64,000 bases of DNA from Flavobacterium daemonense (GTDB lineage Bacteria; Bacteroidota; Bacteroidia; Flavobacteriales; Flavobacteriaceae). The notes below the pieces were generated by a model. The model was given only the letters and a program-made list of their open reading frames with translations. It was not told where the DNA came from and did not search any database. Below, one piece after another: positions 24,101 through 33,220 of this stretch (within the stretch, counting starts at the first letter, position 1; the number at the start of each line of letters is the position of its first letter). The translations under genes were made by a program, and so were the position numbers. The stretch is from positions 124,001 to 188,000 of the forward strand of contig NZ_VJYD01000003.1 in assembly GCF_007341385.1 (NCBI RefSeq). The letters run 5' to 3'.

Positions 24101-25959
24101 GTGGTAGTTGCCGAAGTTCCAATTAAAATATTTTCCTTATAAATTTCATAACCTGTAATATCTGCGTTGTTTGCTGGCGCAATCCAAGACAAGTTAGTTG
24201 TTGTCCAAGTTGTGCCAGAAGCAGCTAAATTAGTTGGTGCTTCGGGTGCATTGGAATCTACGGTATTATTAACAATGTCAGCAGTGTAGTCTTCTGTTTC
24301 TCCATAGTTATAAGTGTCGGTATAATCGCCACAAGGCGATGGAGCCCCTGCTGCGCCACCATCTCTAACAGTTACTCTAATTCTGGTTTTGGCTGTGATA
24401 GCATTTGCAGGAACTGTAAAAGTTCCTCGAACAGGTGAGTTTGTTGTGACTTCTTGGTACCAAATTAATTCTCCCGCATCATAAAAATCCATGTCGCCGT
24501 TATAATCAATCCAAGCGGCGTAGCGTAATCCAAATTGCGTTTTCCCGCTAATCCATTCTTTTGGTGTAACGGTAATAGAATATGTTTCGCCTTTTTTCAA
24601 TTCTGTTGCAAGGCTTGTCGCATCAGTATAGCTAATAGCTGAAACATTTGATTTTCTGTCAATAGTTCCAATTTGAACTCTTGCCATATATTCATCAAAC
24701 ATTTGACTATAACCTTGAGACACGCAATATGCAGGCGGAGTAGGGTTTGTTTTTAAAGTAACAATGTTGCTCGATGCCGATGCATTTCCGGCGGCGTCCT
24801 TAGCTTTTACGTAAAAACTGTACGTTGTATTTGGCGCTAACGTCGTTGTTTTATATTCTAAAACTTTTAATGTTGTTGCTAAATTTCCATTTATATAAAG
24901 TTCATAACCAGTAACTTCTCTATTATCTGTTGATGCTGTCCAATTTAAGTTAACAGATGTCGTTGTAAGGTCTGATGCTGTCAAAGAACCTGGAACTGTT
25001 GGTAAAATGGTGTCTAAACTTTCGGCTAAAAGAGGAAGACTTGCATTCGATGAATTTCCAGATGCATCTTTCGCTTTTACAGTAAACAAATAAGCATTAT
25101 TTGGAGTTAATTCGGTAACGGTAAAACTTGTAGTTGTTGAAGACCCAACTAAAATATTTCCTCCTTTGTAAATTTCATAAGTAACGGCGCTTTCTGCATC
25201 TGTTGATGCAGTCCACGAAAGTTTGATGCTTGTTGCCGTAGCTTCAGAAGCGACTACGTTTTGCGGTACTGTAGGTGGCACAATATCCAATGGTTTTACC
25301 AAAATGTCACCACTTGTAAACGAAAGATTTCCTGCCGCATCTCGCGCTTTGATGGAAAATCTGGAAGTTACATTTTGAGATAATCCAACTATATATGTAG
25401 TAGTTGATGCATCTAGTTGTTTCAAAAGTGAGCTCGAACCATAAACATTATAGCCTACAACTCCAACATTATCTGTTGACGGACTCCATGAAAGCTTTGC
25501 CGAAGTTCCTGTAATTTCTAAAGCTGTTAAATCGGCTGGTTTTGTTGGTGCGGTACGATCTGGAGTATTAATGATTACTTCATTGCTCGCCGCTGAGGTG
25601 TTTCCTGCTGCGTCTTTGGCTTTAATCGTAAAAATATAAGTTGTGAGTTCGGCTAATCCGGTTGCTCTGTAAGTTGTTGTTGGAGCATCTACAGATCCAA
25701 TAAGAACATTGTTGCTGTATATGTCATAACTTTTAACACCAACATTATCTGTTGAAGCCGTCCACGATATGTCGGCAGTACTCACTATAGATCCGGGCGA
25801 GGTTGCATTTTTTGGTGCCGTTGGCGCTTCTGTATCTACTGATTGAAAATTTTCAGAGAAATGACCAGCAGCATTAAAATTCGCGGAAGCAAAAATGGGA
25901 ATTAACAATAAAATCTGTAGAACAATTTGAAATTTAATTTTGCGTAGAGTTATTATCAT
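21193..25959 (-). CDS. Giant secreted protein with about 11 FN3 and 3 GEVED domains and a T9SS type A tag
   Basis: A 1588-aa exported protein. Signal peptide about 1-26. The fibronectin type III units share the pattern APTAPxNLxAS...LSWTASTDNVGVTGYEIY. Four FN3 units come first, then a GEVED domain (WIDYNGDMDF ... YGETEDYTADI), three FN3, a second GEVED (VWIDLNGDKDFDDEGELVW ... YGEIEDY), four FN3, and a third GEVED (LGEVEDYTVNI). It closes with a type A sorting domain (VLHPNPAHDKLFV ... GSGIYILEL, ending KKFIKK). No catalytic domain is seen. The DLNGDxxF motifs suggest calcium binding. A cell-surface adhesin or carbohydrate-contacting scaffold is plausible. It is transcribed alone. Confidence 0.88.
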   Translation of the reverse strand: MIITLRKIKFQIVLQILLLIPIFASANFNAAGHFSENFQSVDTEAPTAPKNATSPGSIVSTADISWTASTDNVGVKSYDIYSNNVLIGSVDAPTTTYRATGLAELTTYIFTIKAKDAAGNTSAASNEVIINTPDRTAPTKPADLTALEITGTSAKLSWSPSTDNVGVVGYNVYGSSSLLKQLDASTTTYIVGLSQNVTSRFSIKARDAAGNLSFTSGDILVKPLDIVPPTVPQNVVASEATATSIKLSWTASTDAESAVTYEIYKGGNILVGSSTTTSFTVTELTPNNAYLFTVKAKDASGNSSNASLPLLAESLDTILPTVPGSLTASDLTTTSVNLNWTASTDNREVTGYELYINGNLATTLKVLEYKTTTLAPNTTYSFYVKAKDAAGNASASSNIVTLKTNPTPPAYCVSQGYSQMFDEYMARVQIGTIDRKSNVSAISYTDATSLATELKKGETYSITVTPKEWISGKTQFGLRYAAWIDYNGDMDFYDAGELIWYQEVTTNSPVRGTFTVPANAITAKTRIRVTVRDGGAAGAPSPCGDYTDTYNYGETEDYTADIVNNTVDSNAPEAPTNLAASGTTWTTTNLSWIAPANNADITGYEIYKENILIGTSATTTFNVTGLRQGNTYLFTVKAKNANGLLSKSSVPVSVTTPKDNTSPTTPANLRATTVTASKITIAWDPSTNNGGGISYLVYYGDTLLTTVTNTSATIIELGNNIAYDFSVQAVDEFGNKSAKTSISVTTLKDTTPPTVAPQLTASETTSITTNLSWTAATDDEFITYYDIYNGSTLLYSVRGNVFQYNVSGLKEGTTYSFTVVARDGGSNKISSNVLSVTTVAIPKYCSTKATSDDGNKIYRVILGSINNNATSLGAVANYSDFTTQTTSLNPGQEYTITLQMLRSSGVDKNGLAVWIDLNGDKDFDDEGELVWSKFDNSEPFTSIEGKFTLPLTSKVGRTRMRVSVKRNEIPKPCEEFVYGEIEDYSIDIKKPIIESEAPTVPTNLTASNIKAKTVDLSWSASTDNIAVTGYEIYKNGVLAATSADTQYTVTGLNPETVYNFTVKAKDYSGNTSLESNSVAATTLAADVIAPTAPLNLSASNTTKYTTTLSWTASTDNVGVTGYEVYKDYSLIGTTSATTFNVTGLKISSMYTFVVKAKDEAGNVSVASDKLIITTQGQDVTPPTAPTNLVATNTTKSGTTLSWTASTDNVGVTAYNIYQGTYLLATTANTTFTITTLIPETRYSFTVKAVDADGNVSEESKNVIVDTLPEDSTPPTAPKNLTAETSGTTTVLSWTASTDNVGVTSYEIYIDNSLIGTSTTTTYTVKNLTLGRDYLFSVKAKDKAKNLSEPSNVVKVTTEKEVTYCKSNGTDTEKGHINKVHLNSIDNTTKADIGGYSDFTAMSTTIAKGQSNTITIETWTSNGKSNVFSVWIDLNGDKTFDSNELMWSSELVASTAVNGTFTIPNTAVNGSTRMRVSMKQGGIPTSCETFALGEVEDYTVNIQSSLSVEDHDASKNGYVLHPNPAHDKLFVIIPENKNVKYKITNLIGQNVDQGKVDETGIAISKLGSGIYILELNDGEKTEFKKFIKK

Positions 25960-26148
25960 AGTGGTATTGTTAGATAGCTTCGGTTAATTTGGGTATTTTG
26001 TTCAAGTTTTTGATAATGATTGCATTTTCAAAAACAGTCTTACTATAGATTTAAAAGCTAGTATTTTTTCTGTAGTAAATCTATTGCTTTTTGCGTATAA
26101 AAAAAATAGTATTAAAATTTTATTGATTAAAGCGAATTTCAAACCAAC

Positions 26149-26177
26149 AAAAAACCCAACAACTTTCGTCATTGGGT
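26149..26177 (-). terminator. Terminator of lepA
   Basis: On the minus strand ACCCAATGAC, loop GAAA and GTTGTTGGGT pair with two G-T pairs, followed by a T run (plus-strand A run 26149-26154). Confidence 0.75.
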
Positions 26178-26217
26178 CAATCTATATTCTTGTTTCTTTC
26201 TTCTTTTTTCTAAAAGA

Positions 26218-28014
26218 CTAGTCATTAAGTTTCAAAACAGCCATAAACGCCTCTTGCGGAATCTCAACATTTCCTACCTGACGCATACGTTTTTTACCTT
26301 TTTTCTGTTTTTCAAGAAGTTTACGCTTACGCGAAATATCTCCACCATAACATTTTGCGGTAACGTCTTTACGAAGTGCTTTAATCGTTTCACGAGCAAT
26401 AATTTTTGCTCCAATCGCCGCTTGAATCGGAATGTCAAATTGTTGTCTTGGGATCAACTCACGTAATTTTTCGGTCATTTTTTTACCGATGTTGTATGCG
26501 TTATCTTCGTGAATCAATGCAGAAAGTGCATCAACTGTTTGTGCATTCAAAAGAACGTCTAGTTTTACTAATTTCGAAGTTCTCATCCCGATAGGAGAAT
26601 AATCAAAAGAAGCATAACCTTTAGAAACTGTTTTTAAACGATCGTAAAAATCGAATACAATTTCTGCCAAAGGCATATCAAAATTTAACTCAACTCTTTC
26701 GGTTGTTAAGTAGTTTTGATTGGTAATTAAACCACGTTTTTCAATACATAAACTCATTACGTTTCCAACAAAGTCAGATTTTGTAATGATAGTTGCTTTG
26801 ATAAACGGTTCTTCAACTCTGTCCAGTTTTGAAGGTTCTGGCAAATCTGAAGGGTTATTTACAACTAATGGCGTTTCTGGATGTTTTTTGGTGTAAGCCA
26901 AATACGAAACGTTAGGAACTGTAGTAATTACAGTCATATCAAATTCACGCTCTAAACGTTCTTGAATAATTTCCATGTGAAGCATTCCTAAGAATCCGCA
27001 ACGGAAACCAAATCCTAATGCCGCAGAACTTTCTGGTGCAAAAACTAACGAAGCGTCGTTCAATTGCAATTTTTCCATAGAAGAACGCAAATCTTCATAA
27101 TCTTCAGTATCTACAGGATAAATTCCGGCAAATACCATTGGTTTCACATCCTCAAAACCTGTAATCATATTCGTTGTCGGCACTTTTGCATCTGTAATTG
27201 TATCACCTACTTTTACTTCGCGTGCTTCTTTAATTCCCGAAATCAAATAACCAACATCTCCAGCAGAAACCACATTTTTAGGAACTTGGTTTAGTTTTAA
27301 AGTTCCAATTTCATCGGCAAAATATTCATTGTCCGTAGCCATGAATTTGATTTTTTGTCCTTTTTTGATTTCACCATTTACAACTCTAAAGATTACCTCG
27401 ATTCCGCGAAACGGATTATAAACCGAGTCAAAAATCAAAGCTTGCAATGGTTCTTCTGGATTTCCTTTTGGCGCTGGAATTTTTTCGATAATAGCTGCCA
27501 AAATATTTTCAACACCAAAACCTGTTTTTCCAGAAGCGTGAATAATATCTTCTAATTTGCAACCTAATAAATCAATAATATCATCGCTAACTTCTTCAGG
27601 GTTAGCACTTGGCAAATCGACTTTATTCAAAACCGGAATAATTTCCAAGTCGTTTTCTAAAGCCAAATATAAATTTGAAATCGTTTGTGCTTGAATACTT
27701 TGCGCAGCATCAACAATCAAAAGCGCACCTTCGCAGGCTGCAATAGATCGTGAAACTTCGTATGAAAAGTCAACGTGACCCGGGGTATCAATTAAATTCA
27801 GGATATATTCTTCACCTTTATAAGTGTATTCCATTTGTATGGCGTGACTTTTTATGGTAATTCCACGCTCGCGCTCCAGGTCCATGTTGTCAAGCAATTG
27901 TGCTTTTTCTTCACGAGCTGTAACGGTTTGTGTAGCGCCCAATAATCGGTCTGCCAGTGTACTTTTACCGTGGTCAATGTGTGCAATAATGCAAAAGTTA
28001 CGTATCTTCTTCAT
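26218..28014 (-). CDS. lepA: Elongation factor 4 (back-translocating ribosomal GTPase)
   Basis: LepA (EF4) is a ribosome-associated GTPase that acts on stalled or pre-translocation ribosomes. The 598-aa protein has all G motifs: [15 protein letters not shown] (about 11-25), [19 protein letters not shown] (about 77-88) and NKVDLP (about 131). The EF-G-like domains II, III and V follow, and then the LepA-specific C-terminal domain ([20 protein letters not shown], about 560-580). No signal peptide, although LepA can associate with the membrane. It is separate from lepB here. A promoter box lies about 90 bases upstream. Confidence 0.97.
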   Translation of the reverse strand: MKKIRNFCIIAHIDHGKSTLADRLLGATQTVTAREEKAQLLDNMDLERERGITIKSHAIQMEYTYKGEEYILNLIDTPGHVDFSYEVSRSIAACEGALLIVDAAQSIQAQTISNLYLALENDLEIIPVLNKVDLPSANPEEVSDDIIDLLGCKLEDIIHASGKTGFGVENILAAIIEKIPAPKGNPEEPLQALIFDSVYNPFRGIEVIFRVVNGEIKKGQKIKFMATDNEYFADEIGTLKLNQVPKNVVSAGDVGYLISGIKEAREVKVGDTITDAKVPTTNMITGFEDVKPMVFAGIYPVDTEDYEDLRSSMEKLQLNDASLVFAPESSAALGFGFRCGFLGMLHMEIIQERLEREFDMTVITTVPNVSYLAYTKKHPETPLVVNNPSDLPEPSKLDRVEEPFIKATIITKSDFVGNVMSLCIEKRGLITNQNYLTTERVELNFDMPLAEIVFDFYDRLKTVSKGYASFDYSPIGMRTSKLVKLDVLLNAQTVDALSALIHEDNAYNIGKKMTEKLRELIPRQQFDIPIQAAIGAKIIARETIKALRKDVTAKCYGGDISRKRKLLEKQKKGKKRMRQVGNVEIPQEAFMAVLKLND

Positions 28015-28104
28015 TTTAATATATCAGTTCTCTAATCGAGTTTAAGTCTTTTTTTGGGTATAAATGGCACTGCAGCAAATGCTTTAGCACCTATTAGTAA
28101 GGCG

Positions 28105-28112
28105 CAAAGATA
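28105..28112 (-). promoter_or_regulatory. TAnnTTTG -7 box upstream of lepA
   Basis: The minus strand reads TATCTTTG, an exact consensus match, about 90 bases before the lepA ATG. It would give an untranslated leader of that length. Confidence 0.35.
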
Positions 28113-28177
28113 GCGCAAAGTTTTGGATTCTGAAATGTAGTTGCCTGATAGTTGGTGTCAGAAATTTAAAACATTGG

Positions 28178-28894
28178 TTAAAATTCAAAATTAAAACCTT
28201 TTTCAGTCAGTTTTTTGTAAATATCAGGATCAAATTTATAGAGTTTTGCCGCTCTGTGCGAAACGTCTTGTTGCTTTTCATCGAGTGCTACAAGGAGTTT
28301 CATATGAAGAATTTTTCTGCGGAAATTCGATTTGTCTAATTCAATTCCGAGGATTTCTTCATAAAGATGCATCAGTTGCAATAATGTGAATTTTTCAGGC
28401 AAAAGATTAAAACCAATTGGCGCTTGACGAACTCTATTTTGAAGCTGCATCAAACTAAAATCGAAAATTTCGTTGTGGTCAAAAATCAAATCTGGAATCT
28501 CGCTGATTTTGTACCATTTTGCTTCAATAACGGTTTGGCTAGCCTTAATGTTATAATCTTCGCGGTTGACCAAAGTATAATAACCAATCGTCACGACGCG
28601 GCGTTCGCTCACACGATTCGGATTTGTAAAGGCTTTTAATTGCTCCAAGTAAATGTTGTCCAGTGTTGTAAGTTCATATACAATTCGCTGTGCTGCATCA
28701 TCGGCGCTTTCGTCTTTTCTAAGATAACCTCCAAGCAAACCCCATTTTCCTATACTTTCACCCTCGGCGTGTTGTACTAAAAGCACTTCCAGATTTGCTT
28801 TGTTGAATCCGAAAATAACGCAGTCAATCGTGATGCCATCAACGGCTGTACTGCTGTTTGGGTTTTCATGTTTTCTTGGAGAAGGCAATGTCAT
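28178..28894 (-). CDS. Nudix-type (NrtR/AraR-like) transcriptional regulator, paralogue 1
   Basis: A 238-aa protein with an N-terminal Nudix fold (about 20-150) and a C-terminal winged helix (about 155-238, EKFTLLQLMHLYEEILG...NFRRKILHMKLL). The Nudix box (about residues 54-76) keeps the first Gly and Glu (GYLRKDE) but has lost the catalytic RE and EE pairs (RIVYEL instead of REUxEE), so hydrolysis is unlikely. It therefore fits the regulators of the NrtR family, of which AraR of Bacteroides binds arabinose. It is the second of two tandem genes, 22 bp behind its paralogue, and both face the PUL divergently. A role as sugar sensor of that PUL is inference from position. Confidence 0.82.
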   Translation of the reverse strand: MTLPSPRKHENPNSSTAVDGITIDCVIFGFNKANLEVLLVQHAEGESIGKWGLLGGYLRKDESADDAAQRIVYELTTLDNIYLEQLKAFTNPNRVSERRVVTIGYYTLVNREDYNIKASQTVIEAKWYKISEIPDLIFDHNEIFDFSLMQLQNRVRQAPIGFNLLPEKFTLLQLMHLYEEILGIELDKSNFRRKILHMKLLVALDEKQQDVSHRAAKLYKFDPDIYKKLTEKGFNFEF

Positions 28895-28916
28895 TTTTGG
28901 TTTTTATAAACGGTTT

Positions 28917-29633
28917 TTAAAATTCGAAATTGAATCCTTTTTGAGTTAGTTTGTTGTAAATCTCTGGATCAAATTTATACAATTTTGCGGCTCGATGTGA
29001 AACATCTTGCTGTTTTTCATCTAAAGCCACTAATAATTTCATATGCAGAATTTTTCTTCTGAAATTCGATTTGTCCATTTCAACGCCTAAAATTTCTTCG
29101 TACAAATGCATCAATTGCAGCAAAGTAAATTTTTCTGGCAATAAATTAAATCCGATTGGAGCTTGGCGTACTCGGTTTTGAAGATGTTTTAAACTATAAG
29201 AGAGTATTTCGTTGTGGTCATAAATAAGATCCGGAATAGTATTAATTCGGTACCATTTTGCATCCGAAGCTGTAAAACCTGCCTTAATGTTGTAATCCTC
29301 GCGTTTTACCAAAGCATAATAACCAATCGTAATAACGCGTCGAAGCGGGAAACGGTCTGGATCGCCAAAGGCTTTTAACTGCTCCAAGTAAATATTATCA
29401 AGTCCGGTAAGTTCATTCAATAAACGATGAGCCGCATTGTCTGTGCTTTCTTTTTTATAAATCCATCCTCCCGGAAGTCCCCATTTTCCTTTACTGATTC
29501 CTTCAGCATGCTGTACTAAAAGAACTTCGAGGCTTCCTTCATCAAAACCAAATATAACGCAGTCAATTGTGATAGCATTCATCGCATTTTGTTCGCTGTT
29601 TGTTGCCGAACCAGAATCTAATTTTTTAACCAT
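28917..29633 (-). CDS. Nudix-type (NrtR/AraR-like) transcriptional regulator, paralogue 2
   Basis: A 238-aa paralogue of the gene after it, nearest to the PUL. The Nudix box is likewise incomplete (GWIYKKES...HRLLNELTGL). The last 85 residues differ from the sister protein at only five positions (I/V, L/M, D/E, K/N, E/Q), whereas the first 150 differ much more. The DNA-binding part is thus almost unchanged while the effector-binding part has diverged, as expected if both bind the same operator but sense different sugars. The start ATG is at 29633. The 488-bp divergent spacer holds two inverted repeats that are candidate operators. Confidence 0.83.
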   Translation of the reverse strand: MVKKLDSGSATNSEQNAMNAITIDCVIFGFDEGSLEVLLVQHAEGISKGKWGLPGGWIYKKESTDNAAHRLLNELTGLDNIYLEQLKAFGDPDRFPLRRVITIGYYALVKREDYNIKAGFTASDAKWYRINTIPDLIYDHNEILSYSLKHLQNRVRQAPIGFNLLPEKFTLLQLMHLYEEILGVEMDKSNFRRKILHMKLLVALDEKQQDVSHRAAKLYKFDPEIYNKLTQKGFNFEF

Positions 29634-29935
29634 ACGTGAAATTAATTAGGACAAATTAAACAAATAAAATGCATAACTGTCTGGGTTGATTATTGAATAT
29701 TTTTTGAAGATGAAATTTCTGAATGTCAAAATATTACAGGTTTATCAAAAAAGTGTCTTTCTTATTTAAAACCTATTAAATAGTTGATGGCAAAAATTGC
29801 TCTTCGTTCTTTTTTTATCATTTAATAATTCATTTTAAACACTTTAGTTGTCGTATTGGCAAAAATGAGTTCTCATAAATCCGAATAGAAAAAAAATAAG
29901 CTTAATATTTTGCTAAAATAGAAAAAAAGTTTTAC

Positions 29936-29982
29936 ACTTGTAGTCAAATTTACCATAAGATAAGTTCAATTTGACTATAAGT
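29936..29982. promoter_or_regulatory. Candidate operator: 15-bp inverted repeat upstream of susC
   Basis: ACTTGTAGTCAAATT (29936-29950) and AATTTGACTATAAGT (29968-29982) are complementary at 14 of 15 positions around a 17-bp spacer. The arm centres are 32 bp apart, about three helical turns, so two protein dimers could sit on one face of the DNA. It lies 140-186 bp before the susC start. The best guess is a site for the adjacent Nudix-type regulators. Confidence 0.5.
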
Positions 29983-30025
29983 TTTGAAATGAGCCTATTT
30001 TAAACGGAAAATGATCGAGAAAAAA

Positions 30026-30049
30026 GTTCATAAAATGAAGATTATGAAC
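30026..30049. promoter_or_regulatory. Second inverted repeat in the susC leader
   Basis: GTTCATAA (30026-30033) and TTATGAAC (30042-30049) are perfect complements around 8 bp. The repeat lies 73-96 bp before the susC start and may be an operator or an mRNA hairpin in the leader. Confidence 0.4.
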
Positions 30050-30121
30050 GATTACCAGTTTTGAAACTTACACTTTAATTACATATTACAACTAACTTAA
30101 TTTAACCAATTCTTAATTATT

Positions 30122-33100
30122 ATGAAAAGCAAAAATTGTATTAAAACGACAATGCTTCCGTTTTGTATGGCGCTGCTGCTTAGCGTGTTTACGATTCAGT
30201 CTGGTTTTGCTCAGGACCAGTCAAGATCAATAAGTGGAAATGTGACCTCGGCAGAGGATGGAATGGGAGTTCCCGGTGCTACTATTTTGGTACAAGGAAC
30301 AAAAATCAGTACCGCAACTGATTTTGACGGAAACTACAAAATCGAGGCAAAAGCCGGAGACGTACTTGTAGTAAGTTTTATGGGATATAAAACACAAAAA
30401 GTTACAGTAGGAACACAAAAAACTGTCAATGTTTCTTTACAGGCTGAAACAGCAGAACTTAAAGAGATTGTTGTTATTGGATATGGAACGCAGAAGAAAA
30501 AAGTAAATACTGCAGCAACTTCAGTAGTGTCTGGAAAAGATATTCAGCAAGTTGCAACTTTAGATGTTGTAAATGCTTTGCAAGGTCAAGCATCTGGGGT
30601 TAGCGTTACTTCATCTTCTGGACAACCTGGCGCAAACATGGTCGTGAACATTCGTGGAGCAGGAACTGCTGGAAACAGTGATCCGCTTTATGTAGTTGAT
30701 GGTGTTGTGGTTGATAACGGAATAGGATATTTAGATCCTTCTGTTATTGAAAGGATGGATGTATTGAAAGATGCTGCGGCTTCTTCAATTTATGGTGCAA
30801 GGGCGGCGAATGGTGTTATTTTGGTGACAACCAAAAAAGGAAAAGACGGGAAAATGAATGTTTCCCTAAATTCTTATACAGGTTTTCAGCAAGTTGCTAA
30901 AAAATTAGACTTGATGAATACGCAGGAATATACAACTATTATTAACGAAGCTCGCGTTAATTCAGGTTATACTCCTTTATACACACAGGCACAGGTTGCT
31001 AAATTGCCAAATCATGATTGGCAGGATGACTTGTTTAATGAAGGTGCAATGAAACAAAATCATTCGCTTTTAATTACTGGAGGTGACAGAAAATCTACAA
31101 TTGCAACAGGATTGTCTTACTACGGGCAAGAAGGTATGATTGGCGGTACTGCAAATCAGTCGCAATATGATCGTGTAACTTTTAGTGTAAACTCAACTTC
31201 AGAGGTTATTGAAGATCACTTGAAAATTGGAGAAAATTTTACGTTAGCGAATATCAAAAGCAGCGGAATTGCTGATGACGGTATCTACAGCAACGGAATC
31301 AGAAGTTTCTTGAATGCGGCTCCGGTTGATGCAGCTTATGATGCAAATGGAGATTTTGCACATTCAATTATTTCTGCAGATGTTAGCAACCCTGTTGGAT
31401 CATTATACTACAATAACTTCAACCAAACGAAATCAAACCGTTATGTTGGAAACATTTTTGCAGAATTAAAATTCTTAAAAAACTTCACTTTCAGAACTAG
31501 TTTTGGAGTTGATATGACCGACAGTAATTTCCGTTCGTTCAGACCAGTTTATTCGCTTTCATCAAATGATAATAACACGGTTTCAAGTGTAACACAAAGC
31601 GGAACTAAATCTATGGGATGGATTTTTGAAAATACGCTTCAGTATAAATTCACAGTAAGCCAAGCTCATAATTTTGATGTTTTAGTAGGTACTTCGGCTA
31701 AGAAAAATACATCAGATTATATGACAGCGACAGGTAAAAACTTGATTTTTGATGATTTTGAGCATGCTTATTTAGACAATGCAAAAGATCAAACTTCAAA
31801 TACAGTTGGTGGAAATCGTACTGATTACGCGATTCAGTCTTATTTTGCTCGTTTGCTTTACGATTATAACAACAAATATTTATTCTCGGCAACAATTCGT
31901 CGTGATGGATCTTCAGAATTTGGTCCAAACAACAAATATGCAGTTTTCCCATCGTTCTCTGCAGGATGGAATGTTGATAAAGAAAGCTTTTTCCCAACTG
32001 AAAATAAAGTGTTGAATACTTTAAAAATTAGAGGAAGCTGGGGTCAAAACGGTAACGATCAATTTGCTAGAAAATTTGCTTATATGTCAACAGTAAATTC
32101 TACAGATAAGAGTTATCATTTTGGAACAGGAGACGAGACTTTGTTAGTAGGCTCAAGCCCAGATCAATTGGCAAACCGTGATTTGAAATGGGAAACTTCA
32201 GAACAATTAGATTTAGGTTTTGATGCCGTTTTGTTTTCTAACTTCAATTTGACTTTTGATTACTACGACAAGAAAACAAAAGATTGGTTGGTTTTAGCTT
32301 CTATCCCAACTTACGCTGGAGCAACTGCACCTTATATCAATGGTGGAGATGTGAGCAACAAAGGTTTCGAAATTACTTTGGGCTACCGCAAAACGTTTGC
32401 TAAAGACTGGAATTTTGGCATCAATGCAAACCTTTCTCATAATGAAAATAAAGTACTTCGAATTGCAAACAGCGAAGGAATTATTCACGGAGACTCAAAC
32501 TTATTGTTTCAAGGTTTAGATGAGATGAACCGTGTTGAAGTAGGTCAGCCAATGGGTTATTTCTACGGATTAAAGACAGATGGAATTTTCCAAAATGCAG
32601 CTGAGGTTGCGGCAGGAGTGCAGCCAAATGCTTCTCCAGGAGATGTTCGCTTTGTGGACTTGAATCATGATGGAAAAATCGATGCAAATGATAAAACGAA
32701 AATTGGAAATCCAAATCCAGATTTCTCTTATGGCGTAAATATGGATCTTTCGTATAAAGCATTTGATTTCTCTATCAATACTTACGGAGTTTCAGGAAGC
32801 CAGAATGTTTTTGGAGTTCATGACGCAACTCGTGCGTACACAAACAATACAACTGAGATTTTAAACAGATGGACTACTGAAGGAACTTCAGACAGAATTC
32901 CGAGAGTAACTTACGGAACTGATCCAAACGGAAACTGGACTAGATTCTCAGATTTATATGTTCAAAATGCTGATTTCTTCAGAATTAAAAATGCAACAAT
33001 TGGGTGCGATTTGACAAAATTGACAAGCAAATTGCATTTCTTCAGCAAATTCAGATTGTATGTAGCAGGAAACAACATTTACACCTTTACAAAATACAAA

Positions 33101-33217
33101 GGAATGGATCCTGAAATTGGTTTTGGAAACGTGAACCAGACTTGGGCTAAAGGAATTGATGTTGGATATTATCCGCAGCCAAGAACATACATGATGGGTC
33201 TTAATGTTAACTTTTAA
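30122..33217 (+). CDS. susC: SusC/RagA family TonB-linked outer-membrane transporter
   Basis: A 1031-aa TonB-dependent transporter that imports oligosaccharides across the outer membrane, with SusD as its lid. Signal peptide 1-30 (ends GFAQ). A carboxypeptidase-like beta-sandwich domain spans about 38-115 (SISGNVTSAEDGMGVPGATILVQGTK). Next come a TonB-box-like EIVVIGYGTQKKK and the plug domain (about 125-240, with NIRGAGTAGNSDPLYVVDGV). A 22-strand barrel extends to the end, which closes on the aromatic-rich MMGLNVNF. It is the first gene of the PUL and lies 3 bp before susD. The substrate is inferred from the enzymes downstream (xyloglucan oligosaccharides). Confidence 0.95.
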   Translation: MKSKNCIKTTMLPFCMALLLSVFTIQSGFAQDQSRSISGNVTSAEDGMGVPGATILVQGTKISTATDFDGNYKIEAKAGDVLVVSFMGYKTQKVTVGTQKTVNVSLQAETAELKEIVVIGYGTQKKKVNTAATSVVSGKDIQQVATLDVVNALQGQASGVSVTSSSGQPGANMVVNIRGAGTAGNSDPLYVVDGVVVDNGIGYLDPSVIERMDVLKDAAASSIYGARAANGVILVTTKKGKDGKMNVSLNSYTGFQQVAKKLDLMNTQEYTTIINEARVNSGYTPLYTQAQVAKLPNHDWQDDLFNEGAMKQNHSLLITGGDRKSTIATGLSYYGQEGMIGGTANQSQYDRVTFSVNSTSEVIEDHLKIGENFTLANIKSSGIADDGIYSNGIRSFLNAAPVDAAYDANGDFAHSIISADVSNPVGSLYYNNFNQTKSNRYVGNIFAELKFLKNFTFRTSFGVDMTDSNFRSFRPVYSLSSNDNNTVSSVTQSGTKSMGWIFENTLQYKFTVSQAHNFDVLVGTSAKKNTSDYMTATGKNLIFDDFEHAYLDNAKDQTSNTVGGNRTDYAIQSYFARLLYDYNNKYLFSATIRRDGSSEFGPNNKYAVFPSFSAGWNVDKESFFPTENKVLNTLKIRGSWGQNGNDQFARKFAYMSTVNSTDKSYHFGTGDETLLVGSSPDQLANRDLKWETSEQLDLGFDAVLFSNFNLTFDYYDKKTKDWLVLASIPTYAGATAPYINGGDVSNKGFEITLGYRKTFAKDWNFGINANLSHNENKVLRIANSEGIIHGDSNLLFQGLDEMNRVEVGQPMGYFYGLKTDGIFQNAAEVAAGVQPNASPGDVRFVDLNHDGKIDANDKTKIGNPNPDFSYGVNMDLSYKAFDFSINTYGVSGSQNVFGVHDATRAYTNNTTEILNRWTTEGTSDRIPRVTYGTDPNGNWTRFSDLYVQNADFFRIKNATIGCDLTKLTSKLHFFSKFRLYVAGNNIYTFTKYKGMDPEIGFGNVNQTWAKGIDVGYYPQPRTYMMGLNVNF

Positions 33218-33220
33218 TTT

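Larger units (their letters stand above)
29634..30121. promoter_or_regulatory. Divergent regulatory region between the Nudix regulators and the PUL
   Basis: This 488-bp AT-rich spacer has no credible gene. Two inverted repeats stand out: 29936-29950 with 29968-29982, and 30026-30033 with 30042-30049 (separate entries). The part from 29640 to 29930 is A/T-rich with no other symmetry I can support. I did not find an exact TAnnTTTG box on either strand; close variants (TAAGTTTTG at 29978-29986, with one extra base) are present. Confidence 0.55.

Noticed and set aside
28178..29633. Active Nudix hydrolases
   Set aside because: Both Nudix boxes lack the RE and EE residues that bind the catalytic metal, and both proteins carry a winged-helix C-terminus, so a regulatory role is more likely.
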